From Cydia pomonella (Eukaryota; Arthropoda; Insecta; Lepidoptera; Tortricidae): DNA of 64,000 nt. Location: assembly GCF_033807575.1 (NCBI RefSeq), contig NC_084725.1, positions 3,507,001-3,571,000 of the forward strand, given 5' to 3'. The notes under the pieces were generated by a model, which was given only the letters and a program-made list of their open reading frames with translations, made no database searches and had not been told where the DNA came from. This document shows positions 32,385 through 44,185 of this stretch, in pieces. The position numbers and the translations under genes are program-made. Every line of letters starts with the position of its first letter. Position 1 is the first letter of the stretch.

Positions 32385-33175
32385 CAAACCCCCTGCCTTG
32401 CCTTACATTATTTTAGAAAAGAGCTGATACTTTTCAAACTGCTAGATTAATTTCTATTAAACATAGCTACGAATAACCGTAAGGAAATTTGCTTTCACCA
32501 AAAAAACGCATACGTAACCAAAAGAGGGCCATGACGTAAAAACCTTACACTTTTTTTCGCCTAGGCCCCAACCGTCCGACACGAACTTTATTCCAATAAA
32601 TATTTGTGGACAATCTTATTACCAATACCGACCTAGTTTCAAACTAAGCAAATCTTGTACTATGGGTCCTAGGTGACGAATTACATACATATAATAATAG
32701 AAATAAAGATATCTTCAGCAATCTTATAAAGGTACTCGTTATAAATATTACGACTCCTGGTCTATAATTTAACACCTCGCCACAGAAGAAGTAGATATAA
32801 GATTGTGCTCACGACTCACATACCTAAGTACCATTTTCGTTAGCTAATTATACGAGTAATTATCTAATTGAAAATTAAAAGTAACTGGCAAATAGCCACA
32901 ACTTGAGTAATTTGAGTAATTTACTTTTAAAATGTTCTACTATTATATTTACCATTTTGTTTCTAATGAGTAGTATATATTACATCGTTTAAAAAAATAC
33001 AATTTTCTATTAAAATATAAGCTTGTTTCTATACTTTTGGCCGGGAGTGTATATATTACTTTTTTGTTTATTAAAATGTAACTTTCCTTGTTTGTAACTT
33101 ATATCCAATGATAAGGACATAGTTAAGTACTCAATAGTTTTAAATTTATGACGTGTGAAATGTACTATGTTTATA
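32385..33175. other. mostly unannotated stretch
   Basis: Only one thing is recognisable. The block 32515-32605 (AGAGGGCCATGACGTAAAAACC ... ACCGTCCGACACG) recurs inverted at 38480-38570, so it is a small dispersed repeat. Otherwise I see nothing. Confidence 0.5.
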
Positions 33176-33213
33176 TTTACCAATAAAGTCTGTATTCTGT
33201 ATTCTGAAAAAGT
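33176..33213 (+). mobile_element. LINE 3' tail
   Basis: ACCAATAAAGTCTGTATTCTGTATTCTG is a polyadenylation-like signal and tandem TATTCTG tail of a non-LTR element. No coding part is attached that I can identify. Confidence 0.45.
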
Positions 33214-33539
33214 GAACCTTCTTCATCTTAACCTTCCCGCCCTAACCCAATCAAGTCAGCCAGCTAACTACATTATGTTTGTTCGCCATATTTGCTGATA
33301 CCTTCTCGGGAGTGATTACGCGTATGCAAACACGTTTATATTTGGTTTGGAGCTTTAATTGGTGATGCGTCGGCGTTAATTAGGTTTGTTTAAGAGGAAA
33401 GGGGACGGCAGTTTTCCATACAAATGTAGTCCCATTTTCCTCTCTGAAATTTTCAATAATCTTAATATTCAGAGAGGAAAATGAGGACAAAGTCGGGGAC
33501 GGTTGATATAGGAACATTTTAATGGACGGTAGACATTAG

Positions 33540-33690
33540 TAGATTGTTAACCAAGGGATGAAAGGCATCCATTCCTGTCGAGGTAGTTTGACGCTCGAAG
33601 GCAATGAGAGTGCCAATAGTCCGAGACTGAAACCCGAGTTAAACACTCTATTTTAAATTTCGAATACGAGGAAAGTAAAATACATGTGAA
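33540..33690 (-). repeat. dispersed repeat, inverse of 17020 copy
   Basis: TAGATTGTTAACCAAGGGATGAAAGGC ... GAGTTAAACACTCTA ... TTTCGAATACGAGG mirrors 17020-17145. Confidence 0.6.
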
Positions 33691-33839
33691 TTAAAGAAAA
33701 GTACTACTCATACCTAAGTATAAACTTACTTAGTACTTCTCAAGGGTACTTTCAATAAACAATTAAGGTAAAAGTATCGTTATTTATAGAATAGGGAGTT
33801 AAATATCAGAATGGAAACTGTCCAACAAATGTATTTCAA

Positions 33840-34230
33840 ACCAAATTTTATTTATTTAAACTTTATTGCACAAACTATATACAGCAATGTACAAATGGCA
33901 GATTTAATGCCAAATGGCATTCTCTGCCAGTCAACTATAGACCCAAACAGAGACACACTTAATGCAGAGAGAAAAAACAAAATCAATGAATTAAAAAGAA
34001 AAGCAAACTAATATACTTATAAACTACATATATTACATAAATGTAAACATACATACACACATACTGTAAATATAATATTGACGAATATTATTCGAACTCT
34101 TGTTTTAGCAAATGCTTACGTAACATCCGCTTGAAAGAAAACTTACTTGGAGCCTGTCTAATATTAAGAGGGAGTGAGTTGCAAAGACGATTAGCCTGGA
34201 CGGTGAAAGAAATCGTCATAAACCAGTGCG
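33840..34230 (-). mobile_element. LINE C-terminus and 3' UTR (minus strand)
   Basis: The reverse strand encodes FTVQANRLCNSLPLNIRQAP and FKRMLRKHLLKQEFE with a stop at 34088-34090, the (F/W)N.LP..IR......FK..L...L ending of Jockey/CR1-like ORF2 proteins. The 33840 end is the A/T-rich 3' UTR. Heavily 5'-truncated. Confidence 0.7.
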
Positions 34231-34782
34231 GTAAATTTTAATTGCGTATTGTTAAAAAAACGTACTTGGAATTTAAAATACTCTAGTGCACACACAATAG
34301 AACAACAATGACCCACTTTCACAGTATGAGAAATAAAAAATAAATGTATGGATCAAATATTGGAAAACTCTCCTGCAAAAACACGAAAAGAAAAAAACAG
34401 TTCCCAGTCCTCTCGTTAAAAGATCACCCCCATCCAACAAACGCCATAATTGCCCCATTTCCACCCCGCATGCATTCAATCCCAGCTCAATTGTGAATTC
34501 AGGGAACCTTCACTCAATTTAAAAGGTAGTTGAGAACTCAAACACTCAACCCTTCCAATTTGGGGGGCAAATACTTCAGCGAGGCCCGATTCTGAAACTT
34601 GGAAGAAGCTTAGTTTGCTCGTAGTTTCAGTTTTACAGTTTGTTTGTCTAAACTTTAAGGATATTCGCATATTAATTCGCTAAACGGGAGTTTAAACTTT
34701 TATTACTAGTGTATACTCGTACAAGAGTTCTGTAGTCAAGGGGGGATTTAGATTTAAAAACTACAAATCATTTGTCTTACAT

Positions 34783-35135
34783 TCATCATTTTAGACTCCA
34801 GTCGCCCACTGCTGAGCATAGGCCTCTCTTCATGTACGCCACTTATGCCGGTCCTTAGCTAGTCTCATCCAGAAGTGTCCCGCGATTTTTCGAATGTCAT
34901 CCACCCAACGAGCCAACGGACACCAGGCGCTTCTTTCATCCGAAAGCGGCCACCAATCCGTAAAAATTTTGGTCCACCTGCCATCACTCTGCCTGGCAAC
35001 ATGTCCCGCACAATTCCATTTCAGCTTGGTAATGACGTCACCCACGTCTCGCACCTTGGTGCGGCGTCGGATCTCGACATTCCTCATTCGGTCTTGAAGT
35101 TTAATGCCGAGCATGGCGCTCCATGGCCGCATTTA
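34783..35135 (-). mobile_element. RTE-like LINE 3' end (minus strand)
   Basis: The reverse frame encodes RMRNVEIRRRTKVRDVGDVI, TKLKWNCAGHVARQSDGRW, WWPLSDERSAW, ARWVDDIRKIAGHFWMRLAK and HKWRT. It then hits TGA where the relatives at 1498 and 3189 continue with (R)REAYAQQW, which is still visible just beyond. It is the best preserved of the three copies but carries a premature stop. Confidence 0.82.
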
Positions 35136-38100
35136 TTATTGTAGATTATCCTTAACCTTGCAAATCGTGCAACACCAAAAAAAAATTTCATTTTTTGATG
35201 TATGACTTGAGTTTTGGTGAACTTCAAGGCCGCTCCGTGTACCCTTTATATCTCATTAAAGTGTTAAAAAGGCCCTCTGCTTGTTGGCTTCGGCTTCGTG
35301 CATTCTAAATGTCCGGAACACCATTGTTCCGTGATGGATGGATAAATAAATAATAAATAATAACAATGGATTTAAAATTTTAATCAAGTTTAAGATCTTC
35401 AAGTTAAGTGATTCGCTGATGAATTCTGCAAACACCAACGTTTTAAAATCTTGTTCCTACATAAAACTTTCAGAATATGCCTCCCCTGATTCCCAGTGTC
35501 TCTCTACTTAATATTAATGTGCTGCCCGCCTGCTCGCTGATATAAGCACTGGAATAAGACGGAACGTAAGGTAAGTCATTATAATGTACATTTTAGGTGT
35601 TCTTAGTGCTCTTTTGTTAGGTTGAAATAAAATGGAATAATTATATTAGGCACCCTTTCCCTAACAACGATAATTTTCATTACAAAAACTTGTTTTTCTG
35701 AGATTTGTACGCCCGCGAGAACTTCTATGACTCCAACATTTAATTTTTTTTCTTATACACGAAATTGACTAAACGTTTCACGATAATCGATTGAGAAATG
35801 CGAACTGCAGAGCAGAAGAATCAGATCAGACTTTTCTGCCCCAACGGACGTCGAAACCTGCCACTTAAATTACCTATTAAAAAAAATATGGCTGAAGAAG
35901 AAATTAAAATAAGCGTCGATTTTAAATCAGTATCGACTAATGAGCTCTGCGTCGTCGGCAACGAGCACACACCTTGCAGATAAGTTAATAAGGTTTTTAC
36001 AATTAAGGACGCTACACACAGTGCGAATCACATAGCAAAATGTATGATCAGGATGTTTAAAGGAAAGGTATCAACTATTAGTTCGTTTAAGGGTACTTAC
36101 TTACGACTAAATAGAGCAGTTTTTGAGGCACAGTACAGTGCCAGAAATAAAATCTGTTATGCGTTAGGGAGGGTGACCAGAGGGCTGGCAGCTACTTTGT
36201 CGAGCGGGTAAGCCTGACCTGTCAAGAAGGAAACTGATAGCCTGCTGGACACCATCACCTGGGGAGCATTTTTTACTTATTAATATATATTTCACCAAAC
36301 CAGCTCGTAAAGGCTTTCTTGATGACAGATGACAGAAAAACAGATGAAAAAAATGCATTTTATCTACATGTATGGCAAAATTTGACAAAAATTTTAAGTT
36401 GTATCCTTAGGTTGGCTGATAGAATTGACATTGAATGAAGATTTTGAATATATAAACATTTAATAACGCTCATTTGAATTTGATTTTGTTTGATGTTTTA
36501 CAGTTAGTATTTTCCTCTACGCTTCTTCCGCTACGCTCGTGGTTCAATTAGGAATCTTTCGCTTGCTCAGGTATCTTATTAGCATGAGCGCTTAAACAAC
36601 AACTTTGTTCCCTTGTAATACTAACAACTTTTTATATTCGTAGTTTTAAGTAATTCCTTATTTAAGTTATTGTATATTAAATTTTGTTGTTATTGTTGTA
36701 CCTTATAAAAAAAATCTTATTTAGCTCACGACCCTAATGTAACTCTTTATTACATACCTCAAATAACAACACTGATACCTAGGTAGTTCGTAATTTGAAA
36801 TATCGTCAAACATCTGTTCACGTATACTATTGCTACGGCGGCCATTAGACTCGAATGCAAGTAGGTATCTCGGCACTAAAGAAAAACTAACTTGCACTGT
36901 ATGACGTGGTCTTTAGAAGAGTATTGCCGAGGGCCTGAGTGGTCTGTGGATAGCAGTCGCAGCTATGGTTTAATTGGTGTCTTATTTTATTTATATTTTA
37001 CTGACATATGAATATGTGAAGTAATTTTTGTGTGGGTTATGTATTTTAAGTTAAATGTTACTTATAATTAGAGTGTCAGGTATCACATATGTGTATCATG
37101 TATAGATGTATGTATATATCTATCTAGTACCATGGTACCAGATAGGGAGCTATTTACCTAAGCCTGTAATTGTTGAATTGGCAGTCAAACTTAGGTGTTT
37201 GGCGTATAAATATAAGCCGAGGGGGTTGTCGTTGAGATTCGAGATGGCGAAGATGTCGACAATATTTTTTAGTGTATTGCTCATTCATGTTTTTTAAAGT
37301 GTATTATTGATAGCTTATTCAGTGAACGATCATGGAAGAATGCATCTAATGAAAAACTAATCTTGAAACGCGTTTAACCATGTTTTAATCAACACGCGAC
37401 AATCCATCTTGGCTTTTAGTGAAGTCCAGCTATCTCTTTACTAAAAGCAACTATGGAACAAAGTCATGCTCTACGAGCACACTTAAAACATACAACGAAA
37501 CTTGACATTGGCAAAATCATCATAGACTTGATGGAACCCATGTTTTAAAAGAAGAAATATAAGCCGTTAGTTATTCACTGTTTTTATATTTTTAGACACA
37601 TGTTTTGACAGTTAGAGTAAGAAGGATTTTAAATATATTTCTAAACATGGGTTCACAAAAAACACCCTTTCCTTGAATAACATTCTAAATTTCAAGAATA
37701 GACATCCCACGAACATGGGAAACAATAACGGTACCCTTTTTACCATTTCGGCAACAGAACCCTAAAACCCATAGTATCCTCACTATATAAAATTCCATCC
37801 AAGTCACGTCATTGTACACAATACCATTCCTTTAAATTGAAGTAGGTATCGATAATCTTAATCCTTTTAACCCCCGAGCCGTGGCCACTTCACATTTCCA
37901 AGATGTCTTAACTGCCAACTATTTTCTAGAGAGTTAGTCTCTTTTGTGCGAGTTGTGAAAGCCCATCCCGAAGTATTAACTTTAACGAAGTCCCTATTGT
38001 TCTTAGGACAATGCCTTGAGATCGAAATGATGACTTTAAAATTTCTTTACTACTGGTTCGCGAATGTTATCTATTTAATGTTGGATCAGGAATTAGAGAT

Positions 38101-38480
38101 TTTCTGGGGAATTAAGGCCATTAGCCTTAGACCTTGATCAACGTAATATTTATTGGGTAATTCTCAAATTATCATACATTTAGTATGATTGCTGGAGTGT
38201 AGACGCAGGCACAAATCTGGAGAATGACCCTATTAAGGGGACTCTTCCACCGGCAAAACGCCGCTCCCATACAATCGAAATGGTTTCATTTTAAAACGAC
38301 ATGCTTAAAATATATAAAGTTGACATGAAAATTTATGTAATCTCATATATCAATATCTGGTATTATGTAGTTTCTGTTCCTAAAGTCGTAGTAGGCACCT
38401 ACGCATAATGTGTGTAAAAAAATTATATTATGCAATACGTTTACTCGCTGTATTTGTTGTTTGAAACGAAGTTTTGGAAC
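35136..38480. other. long stretch without supportable genes
   Basis: Nothing recognisable as an exon. A 61-codon plus frame at 35798-35983 contains a second ATG in good context (AATATGGCTGAAGAAG) but no family motif. Bases 37715-37765 (TACCATTTCGGCAACAGAACCC) resemble the end of the dispersed repeat at 13203. A small palindrome CTAGTACCATGGTACCAG lies at about 37125. Confidence 0.45.
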
Positions 38481-38620
38481 GAAGTTCCTTATCGGACAGT
38501 TGGCAGGTCGGGGCTAAGCTAAAAAAAGTGTAAGATTTTTTCGTAACGGCCCTCTTCCGTTTAATTTTTTTCTCGAGAATAAGTAGCCTACTTTTACCGA
38601 CTTACCTATATCCTAAATGG

Positions 38621-38873
38621 TCACGCACTGTGCGGTTTAAGAGGAACTTCCTCCCGCGCACGCTCCGGTTGTGGAATGAGCTACCTGCCGAGGTTTTCCC
38701 GAGGGTCTACAGTATGAGGTTCTTCAAAAAAGGAGTCTACAGATTTTTAAAGGGTCGGCAACGCGCATGTAACACCTCTGGAGTTGCAGGCGTCCATAGG
38801 CTACGGTGACTTCTTACCATCAGGCGGGCCGTATGCTTGCTTGCCACCGTCGTGGTATAAAAAGAAATCTTAT
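38621..38873 (+). mobile_element. LINE 3' end, partner of the SINE-like family
   Basis: A 62-codon frame (38621 to the TGA at 38807) encodes SRTVRFKRNFLPRTLRLWNE, LPAEVFP and MRFFKKGVYRFLKG, the usual LWN.LP..VF....F...V...L ending of an ORF2 protein. It then continues through the conserved block that the SINE-like copies share (TCTGGAGTTGCAGGCGTCC), translated here as SGVAGVHRLR. An A-rich tail follows GTGGTATAAAAAGAAA. Confidence 0.78.
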
Positions 38874-38879
38874 AGCGTT

Positions 38880-39530
38880 GCAGTTGGCAATCAGCCGCTT
38901 AGAAAAAGTTGGTATTAACAGTGACAATCCTGGTTTGATCCTTGGACGTGTTTGCAGATATACATTTTCAATTTTTTTTTGTACTTATATTCATATTTTT
39001 GATTGAATAAGCGAGTGTGAATGCCAATTAGTGACCAAGTGAGTAGTCCAATTAAACTGGGACTAAAAGAAGGAGGAAGAAGAAGACTAAGCAAGTGTGA
39101 AGCTCGAACGACAAACCAAAAATGTGTAGATTTCGTATATGTAAAATCCTTCACGGCAATCAACTAACGAAAAAAGTGTCTTATTAGGCATTGTTTAAAA
39201 AAAAAAAAATAATAAGTATCCATTTCTTTCAAAATCCGGCAGACCAGAATGGAGATAAAAGATAGAAAAACCGATAGCCGTTTGTATATTTTTTTTTTAT
39301 TATTTCCACACATACAATTATCATTACAGGCTGAACCCAATGCATGCGATAATGTAGCAACAAATTAAATAGACAAACAAACAAAAAACAAGTACCTATA
39401 TCTAACAACTAAATTTTTAACCTACATACTACCTATTCAATATAACAAAGAGTTAATACAGCTACTTTTGTGAATTCACTAATCGTACATGAAAATAGGT
39501 CTATATGCGTGGCTATGATGTTCAGGGTGC
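38880..39530. other. gene-free stretch
   Basis: Contains A/T-rich retroelement-like debris (GAAGGAGGAAGAAGAAG near 39070) but no bounded feature or exon. Confidence 0.45.
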
Positions 39531-39534
39531 GCAC

Positions 39535-40889
39535 GGCTTACAGTGCAGCGCATAGGACTCCTGGGGCTTCGGGTCGCCCTGCCGAAAACCGAGGCCATGG
39601 TCCTCGGGCGAACAAGGGGGTGGGGGCAGCTGCCGGAGGGCACCAGAGTAAGGGTGGGGGGTGAGTCTGTCCAGGTCAAGGCCCACATCAAGTACTTGGG
39701 CCTTGTCCTGGACAGAAAGTGGAATTTTGAGGAGCACTTTGCGAGACTGGCTCCTCGTCTCGTGGGTGCTGCCTCGGCTCTGGGCCGGCTCTTGCCTAAT
39801 CTAGGGGGGCCGAATGCCCCATGTAGGCGTCTATATGCGGGGGTAGTCCGGAGCATGGCGCTCTACGGATCGCCAATCTGGGCCGGACGGCTGACGAGAC
39901 GCGCGAAGGCACTGCTCCGTCGGCCGCAGAGGTTCATGGCCCAGAGGATGGTGAGGGCCTACCGCACTACCTCTCACGCAGCGGCATGCCTCCTTGCCGG
40001 CACTCCGGCGTGGGAACTAGACGCGGGGGTGCTGGCTGAAAGATACTGGAAGAGGGCGGAGGCCAGGAGGCGTGGGGAGCCCACAGATGCGAGAGAGGTG
40101 GAGAGGTTGGCCCGAGCAGCCGCGGAGCGCCTTAAGGAAAGATGGAGGAATGCCTTGGAGGATAGCCGTTATGGAACCCGAACCATAGGGGCTATCCTCC
40201 CAGTAATGGATGAGTGGTTGGGGAGAAGGAAGGGGGCCCTGACATTCAGGGTGACGCAGGTAGTGTCCGGACACGGCTGTTTCGGACACTACCTGCACAA
40301 GATACAGAGGGAACCGGGGCCCCAGTGCAACGAATGTGGCGCAGCGGATGACACGGCCCAGCACACTCTGGAAGAGTGCAATCGCTGGGCCGTGGAAAGA
40401 GTGGCCCTTAGGGCGGTGACGGGGGTTGCGGACCTCTCGCTACACAGCATAATTGTGGCGATGCTGGGTAGCGAGAGGAAATGGGAAGCGGTGGCCTCCT
40501 TCTGCGAAAAAGTCATGTCGCAGAAGGAGAAGGCGGAGAGGGAGCGAGAAGCATCTGCGAATGCGCCTCCTCTCCGTCGCAGGCGGCAGGGTCGAGGGCG
40601 AAGAGCCCATGCTCGCCTCGAGCCTTAGTAGGGCCAGCGGGTACCAAACCCGCACTGCACGGCCCCATAGACGTTGTCGGGGGAGGGGGTTCAAGCGTTT
40701 CTGATCCCCCCCTCCATTATGAGGGTGCCTTGGCGATAAGCCGGGGCTGCCGGAGGGCGCCGTGGTGGAATGTCATCGATCCCAGTGCGCCCTCATAAAC
40801 GGCAAAGTGGGTGAAACGCCGGAGTGGGTTTAGTGGGTAGGGCCAATTCTCCCCCCCTCTTGCCAGGAGAGGGGAAAGGAGCGGCGAGT
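39535..40889 (+). mobile_element. R1-like LINE, 5'-truncated
   Basis: A long GC-rich frame (39543 to the TAG at 40628, 361 residues) starts inside the reverse transcriptase. RIGLLGLRVALPKTEAMVLG is the segment after the YADD box, and KAHIKYLGLVLDRKWNFEEH is the LG(L/V).LD motif. LYAGVVRSMALYGSPIWAGR and KALLRRPQRFMAQRMVRAYR then follow. The C-terminal knuckle CNECGAADDTAQHTLEEC has spacing C-x2-C-x8-H-x4-C, characteristic of R1-clade elements. A GC-rich 3' UTR runs to 40889. The catalytic core and endonuclease are missing. The frame is uninterrupted, so the insertion is probably young. GC content and codon use contrast with the neighbourhood. Confidence 0.9.
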
Positions 40890-40980
40890 CCCAAATAGTT
40901 CGGTACACCATATATTTAGTATGGTGTACCGAACTATTTGGCCACTTTGACTGCTACAAAGTATTTGACGCTGACTGTAC
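40890..40980. repeat. truncated palindromic MITE
   Basis: CCAAATAGTTCGGTACACCAT and complement, then GCCACTTTGACTGCTACAAAG and GACGCTGACTGTAC: the same MITE as 5476-5604 without its first 38 bp. It abuts the end of the R1-like element. Confidence 0.88.
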
Positions 40981-41515
40981 ATTATGATTATATCTATATT
41001 ATGATTATACTCGTATCTATAGTGCAAGTGTAGGAGTAACGACTCAAAATTAGTAAAAAATTGATGAAAACCGGAGCCCCTTAAGTTTATTTGTAGTTCA
41101 TTTCTATCAATTGAAAATCTAAATATGACTCTCTGTTATTTAAACGAAATATCGACTCCCAAACCACAAGTAAGGCCCTCAAGGGCTGTTAGAAGAATTC
41201 GTGACATTAAACAGGCCCCTTGTAAATAAACGAAGGGATTTGCCTCTAGAAAATTGAAAAATGTCGCCTTATCTCGTGGAAATAATTACGATCTCTTAGG
41301 TTTTGTCTCGCGGTGGAAAGGGGAGTAGGTTTTTTTAAAGGATTTATTAAAGGCCGGATAAGTCATTTGCTTTGCTGAGAGGCTTTTTGGGGTTCACTTT
41401 GAAACAATTAACCGCCATAAATATTTTTTTGATACATCATTTTATTGCCGACTGTGCTTTGTCTACTTTGCATTTCTATCAAGTACTTCTCAAGATTTTT
41501 CAAACTAACCTAAAA
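40981..41515. other. gene-free stretch
   Basis: I see nothing supportable here. Confidence 0.5.
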
Positions 41516-41516
41516 T

Positions 41517-41640
41517 AATCAGAATCAGAATCAGAAATTTATTAGTAAAACTCAACATTTTACATGTCATTTTTTCTTAACCTAGGTACAAATAATTTTT
41601 TTTTTTTACATAATTCATTACAATAATGGTTCAATGACCA
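41517..41640 (-). mobile_element. LINE 3' tail (minus strand)
   Basis: AATCAGAATCAGAATCAGAAATTTATTAG is, on the minus strand, CTAATAAATTTCTGATTCTGATTCTGATT: a polyadenylation-like region with a tandem TCTGAT tail, like the one at 8730. Confidence 0.5.
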
Positions 41641-41740
41641 ATAGGTATAGTTATTATGCAATAGACAGTTATGTGAGTGGGTCAATGATATACCTAGTTC
41701 ATTGAGTGATTAAATTTTCTCAAAAAATCAATGTATTTAA

Positions 41741-42123
41741 GTTTTTCCATCGAAAATTTTCTTTGGCTCTCTTCCGACTAAATTATTGGATCAGCTCAAT
41801 GGTGGCATATTGTTGTATTGTCATACGGAAGTATGCAAGATGGCTTATTCTGACAAAAGTCCGAATTGTGTCCGGAAATCGCCCTAAAAAGCTTATAAAC
41901 ACTTTTTTTGTTTTTTTTTTTAAAGTATGGAGTTACCGAGGAAAGGGAAGGTGACCATCCAGGAAATGTCAAGCTTTTTAGGGCGATTTCCGGATACAAT
42001 TCAGACTTTTGTCAGAATGTGCCATCTTGCATACTTCCGTATGACAATACAACAATATGCTACCATTGAGATTATCCAATAATTCAGTCGGAAGAGAGCC
42101 AAAGAAAATCTTCGATGGAAAAC
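41741..42123. repeat. inverted repeat, ~154-bp arms, 76-bp spacer
   Basis: The left arm 41741-41894 (TTTGGCTCTCTTCCGACT, CATACGGAAGTATGCAAGATGG, GAAATCGCCCTAAAAAGCTT) pairs with the right arm 41971-42123. The arms differ at several positions. The right arm continues into LINE-like sequence, so the left arm is probably an inverted copy of the LINE segment. Confidence 0.85.
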
Positions 42124-42480
42124 TCCTGGTGGCTTCTAAGTGGTTATTATTATTACTGGCGGTGTTTCGGGCCTTTGAGTGCCCTGTCAACCAAGCAGTG
42201 ATCTATTATGACAGTCCTTTAAAGTTCATTACTAATGGCCGTTGAATCCACATTCTTTGGGCCGTAATGTTCTGTACCTCATAGGGTTGCAATACATGCC
42301 GCCCTAAGTAGGTACTTCATTTTGACATTAGCGGTCCACAGGATCAGAGGATGTGCATTGCAGTCTCCTTTGACTCATGGCAGAACCTTCTAGTGGTTAG
42401 TTGAGGTTTGTAAAAAACCCTCAAACTCTCCAAGTCCGCAATACTGATAAAGGACCAAAAATCCTGATATACGTATATCA
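41971..42480 (-). mobile_element. degenerate LINE C-terminus (minus strand)
   Basis: The reverse strand contains TTRRFCHESKETAMHIL followed by a cysteine, which resembles the C...E.ET..H.L..C knuckle at the end of RNase H-bearing non-LTR elements. Stops and frameshifts are frequent. The assignment rests on this short motif. Confidence 0.45.
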
Positions 42481-43440
42481 GGTAAAATCCAGACGAATGG
42501 CAACCGTATACAGAACCCCTTAAACCAATGTTCTGCTATCTTATCCGTGTTGTTTAAAGTGATTTTCCCTACCCCCGGATAATAAGATGATCTCACGACT
42601 TATAATAAAAGGTTTTTCATATTTCAGTAAGTATAAACCGCAGTAGCGTAATAAATTGAATGGATTTGAGTATAATCAGAATGCGTCGATCGTCCAATGG
42701 CGCCCTCATTAGGGGAATTGTGTTTTCTTTAGTTAATTAGTCTGGCAGTTTTTTATTTGTTAATTAACTATCCAAAACCTTACTTAAACATCGTGAAACA
42801 GACCCAAAATATTGTATAGACTTCTAAACGAGCCCTTGAGGCCACTTGCAGATTTTTTTTAAATATAATATTTTTATTATTTCATGTTTTTTGATATGTC
42901 GCCGGTATTTTAAATTTCAAATACATACAACAGTAAAATATACACGCCGTAAAAGGCCCCTATTTTACATTGTCCACACTTTAATCAAACATAAATCTCA
43001 TAGTCCCATAGCGACCAATTTTATAACCATCCAGTTTTATACCAGTCCCTAAAACGCCTTGAGAGACCTGTCGTATGTCCATGACGTTTGTATTGGAGTT
43101 ACGTCATTTAGCACTATAAAGCTATCTGTCCCTTACACTTGCCTTACAATACCCTGGAGTTACACTCTTGAGAATCAATTTCCTACATAACAGCAGAGAC
43201 GAGTTTGTAATGCAGACTGCTTATCGTGACTCCTTGAGTACCTCAGACGTGATATTGGGTCGGCAAAGATCATTAATTAACTTCAAGGTCGTTTGTTGTC
43301 TGGTTTGAATTTAGACACCAAGGTGTTGAGGACATTAACAAGAGGTTAACGCAAATTCGCAGTTTTTATATTGAATTTTTACAAGGAAAAAAATTACTCA
43401 GAAATTATAGGTACTATATTTACGAAGCCAGACTTGAAAA
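42481..43440. other. gene-free stretch
   Basis: No exon, RNA gene or bounded repeat recognised. Confidence 0.5.
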
Positions 43441-43520
43441 AAAAGTTAGCTGAATAATTTATTTACAATAACAATATACATAATGGATATATACAGATGA
43501 TTACTATAACTAGCTTATAT

Positions 43521-44005
43521 CTAAAATAGGCCCTTGAGGCATTGTACCAAGGATGCTGGCGGCATTTCCTCGTTGTATCGCAATACTGATACGTTGTGCG
43601 AGGAAGCCGCCAGCTCTTCGGTCACCAGGTACGTCAACCAGACAGACAGACAGACAGTTTCGCAATTTCTCCAAAAAACTTGTGCGCGCTGGGACCCCAT
43701 GGACCTAGAGTTTCAACGCCAAATGGTAAAAAATTTTACTCTCTACCAAGGCTCTTATATTTATTACATTTTTTAAAATTTCGACGCTTTCCGCCCCTGC
43801 GCCCGCTTTTACCTTAGTCCGTTGGAGGCGGGATGGTGCCAGTGAGTCTACCTGTTAGCATCCCACACTTATATCCGCCCCAAGCTCCAAGGAACCAAGG
43901 ACACCCCATCAGGCCTCTTGCCATCATCCCTGATAATGGCAGTTGGCTCAAGAACAGCAGGCACATTGATGGTAGCAAGAGATCGACGGATTGTCATTAA
44001 TCGAC
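43521..44005 (-). mobile_element. retroelement C-terminus with PD-(D/E)XK-like block
   Basis: The reverse strand, in switching frames, encodes TIRRSLATINVPAVLEPTAI, DDGKRPDGVSLVPWSLGR with VWDA after a stop, then FLPFGVETLGPWGPSAHKFF, and finally GDRRAGGFLAQRISIAIQRG plus NAASILGTMP before a stop at 43521-43523. I know this order (EP..R.DGKRPDG..L.PW..G....WD, then GPWGP, then QR.S.AIQRGNAAS) from abundant invertebrate retroelement proteins. The RPDG...WD spacing resembles restriction-like endonucleases. The clade name is not certain. Several frameshifts and a CAGA run interrupt it. A related tail is at 49100. Confidence 0.7.
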
Positions 44006-44185
44006 GCATGTCTTGAAAACGTTTTTACTTGACAGAAAAAAAAACGTCTAATTTTCATTTATTTTCAATTAAACTATATCGTTACCCTGCATACTATAGC
44101 AGTATAATGTTTGTATAAAATAGCTAAAAAATAGTTAATGACTAGCAAAATTTAAACACAACTATTATACGTTCAGAGATATTCG

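Noticed and set aside
39479..39856. Minus-strand frame over the R1-like element
   Set aside because: Shadow of the plus-strand coding frame, which has clear RT and zinc-knuckle motifs.
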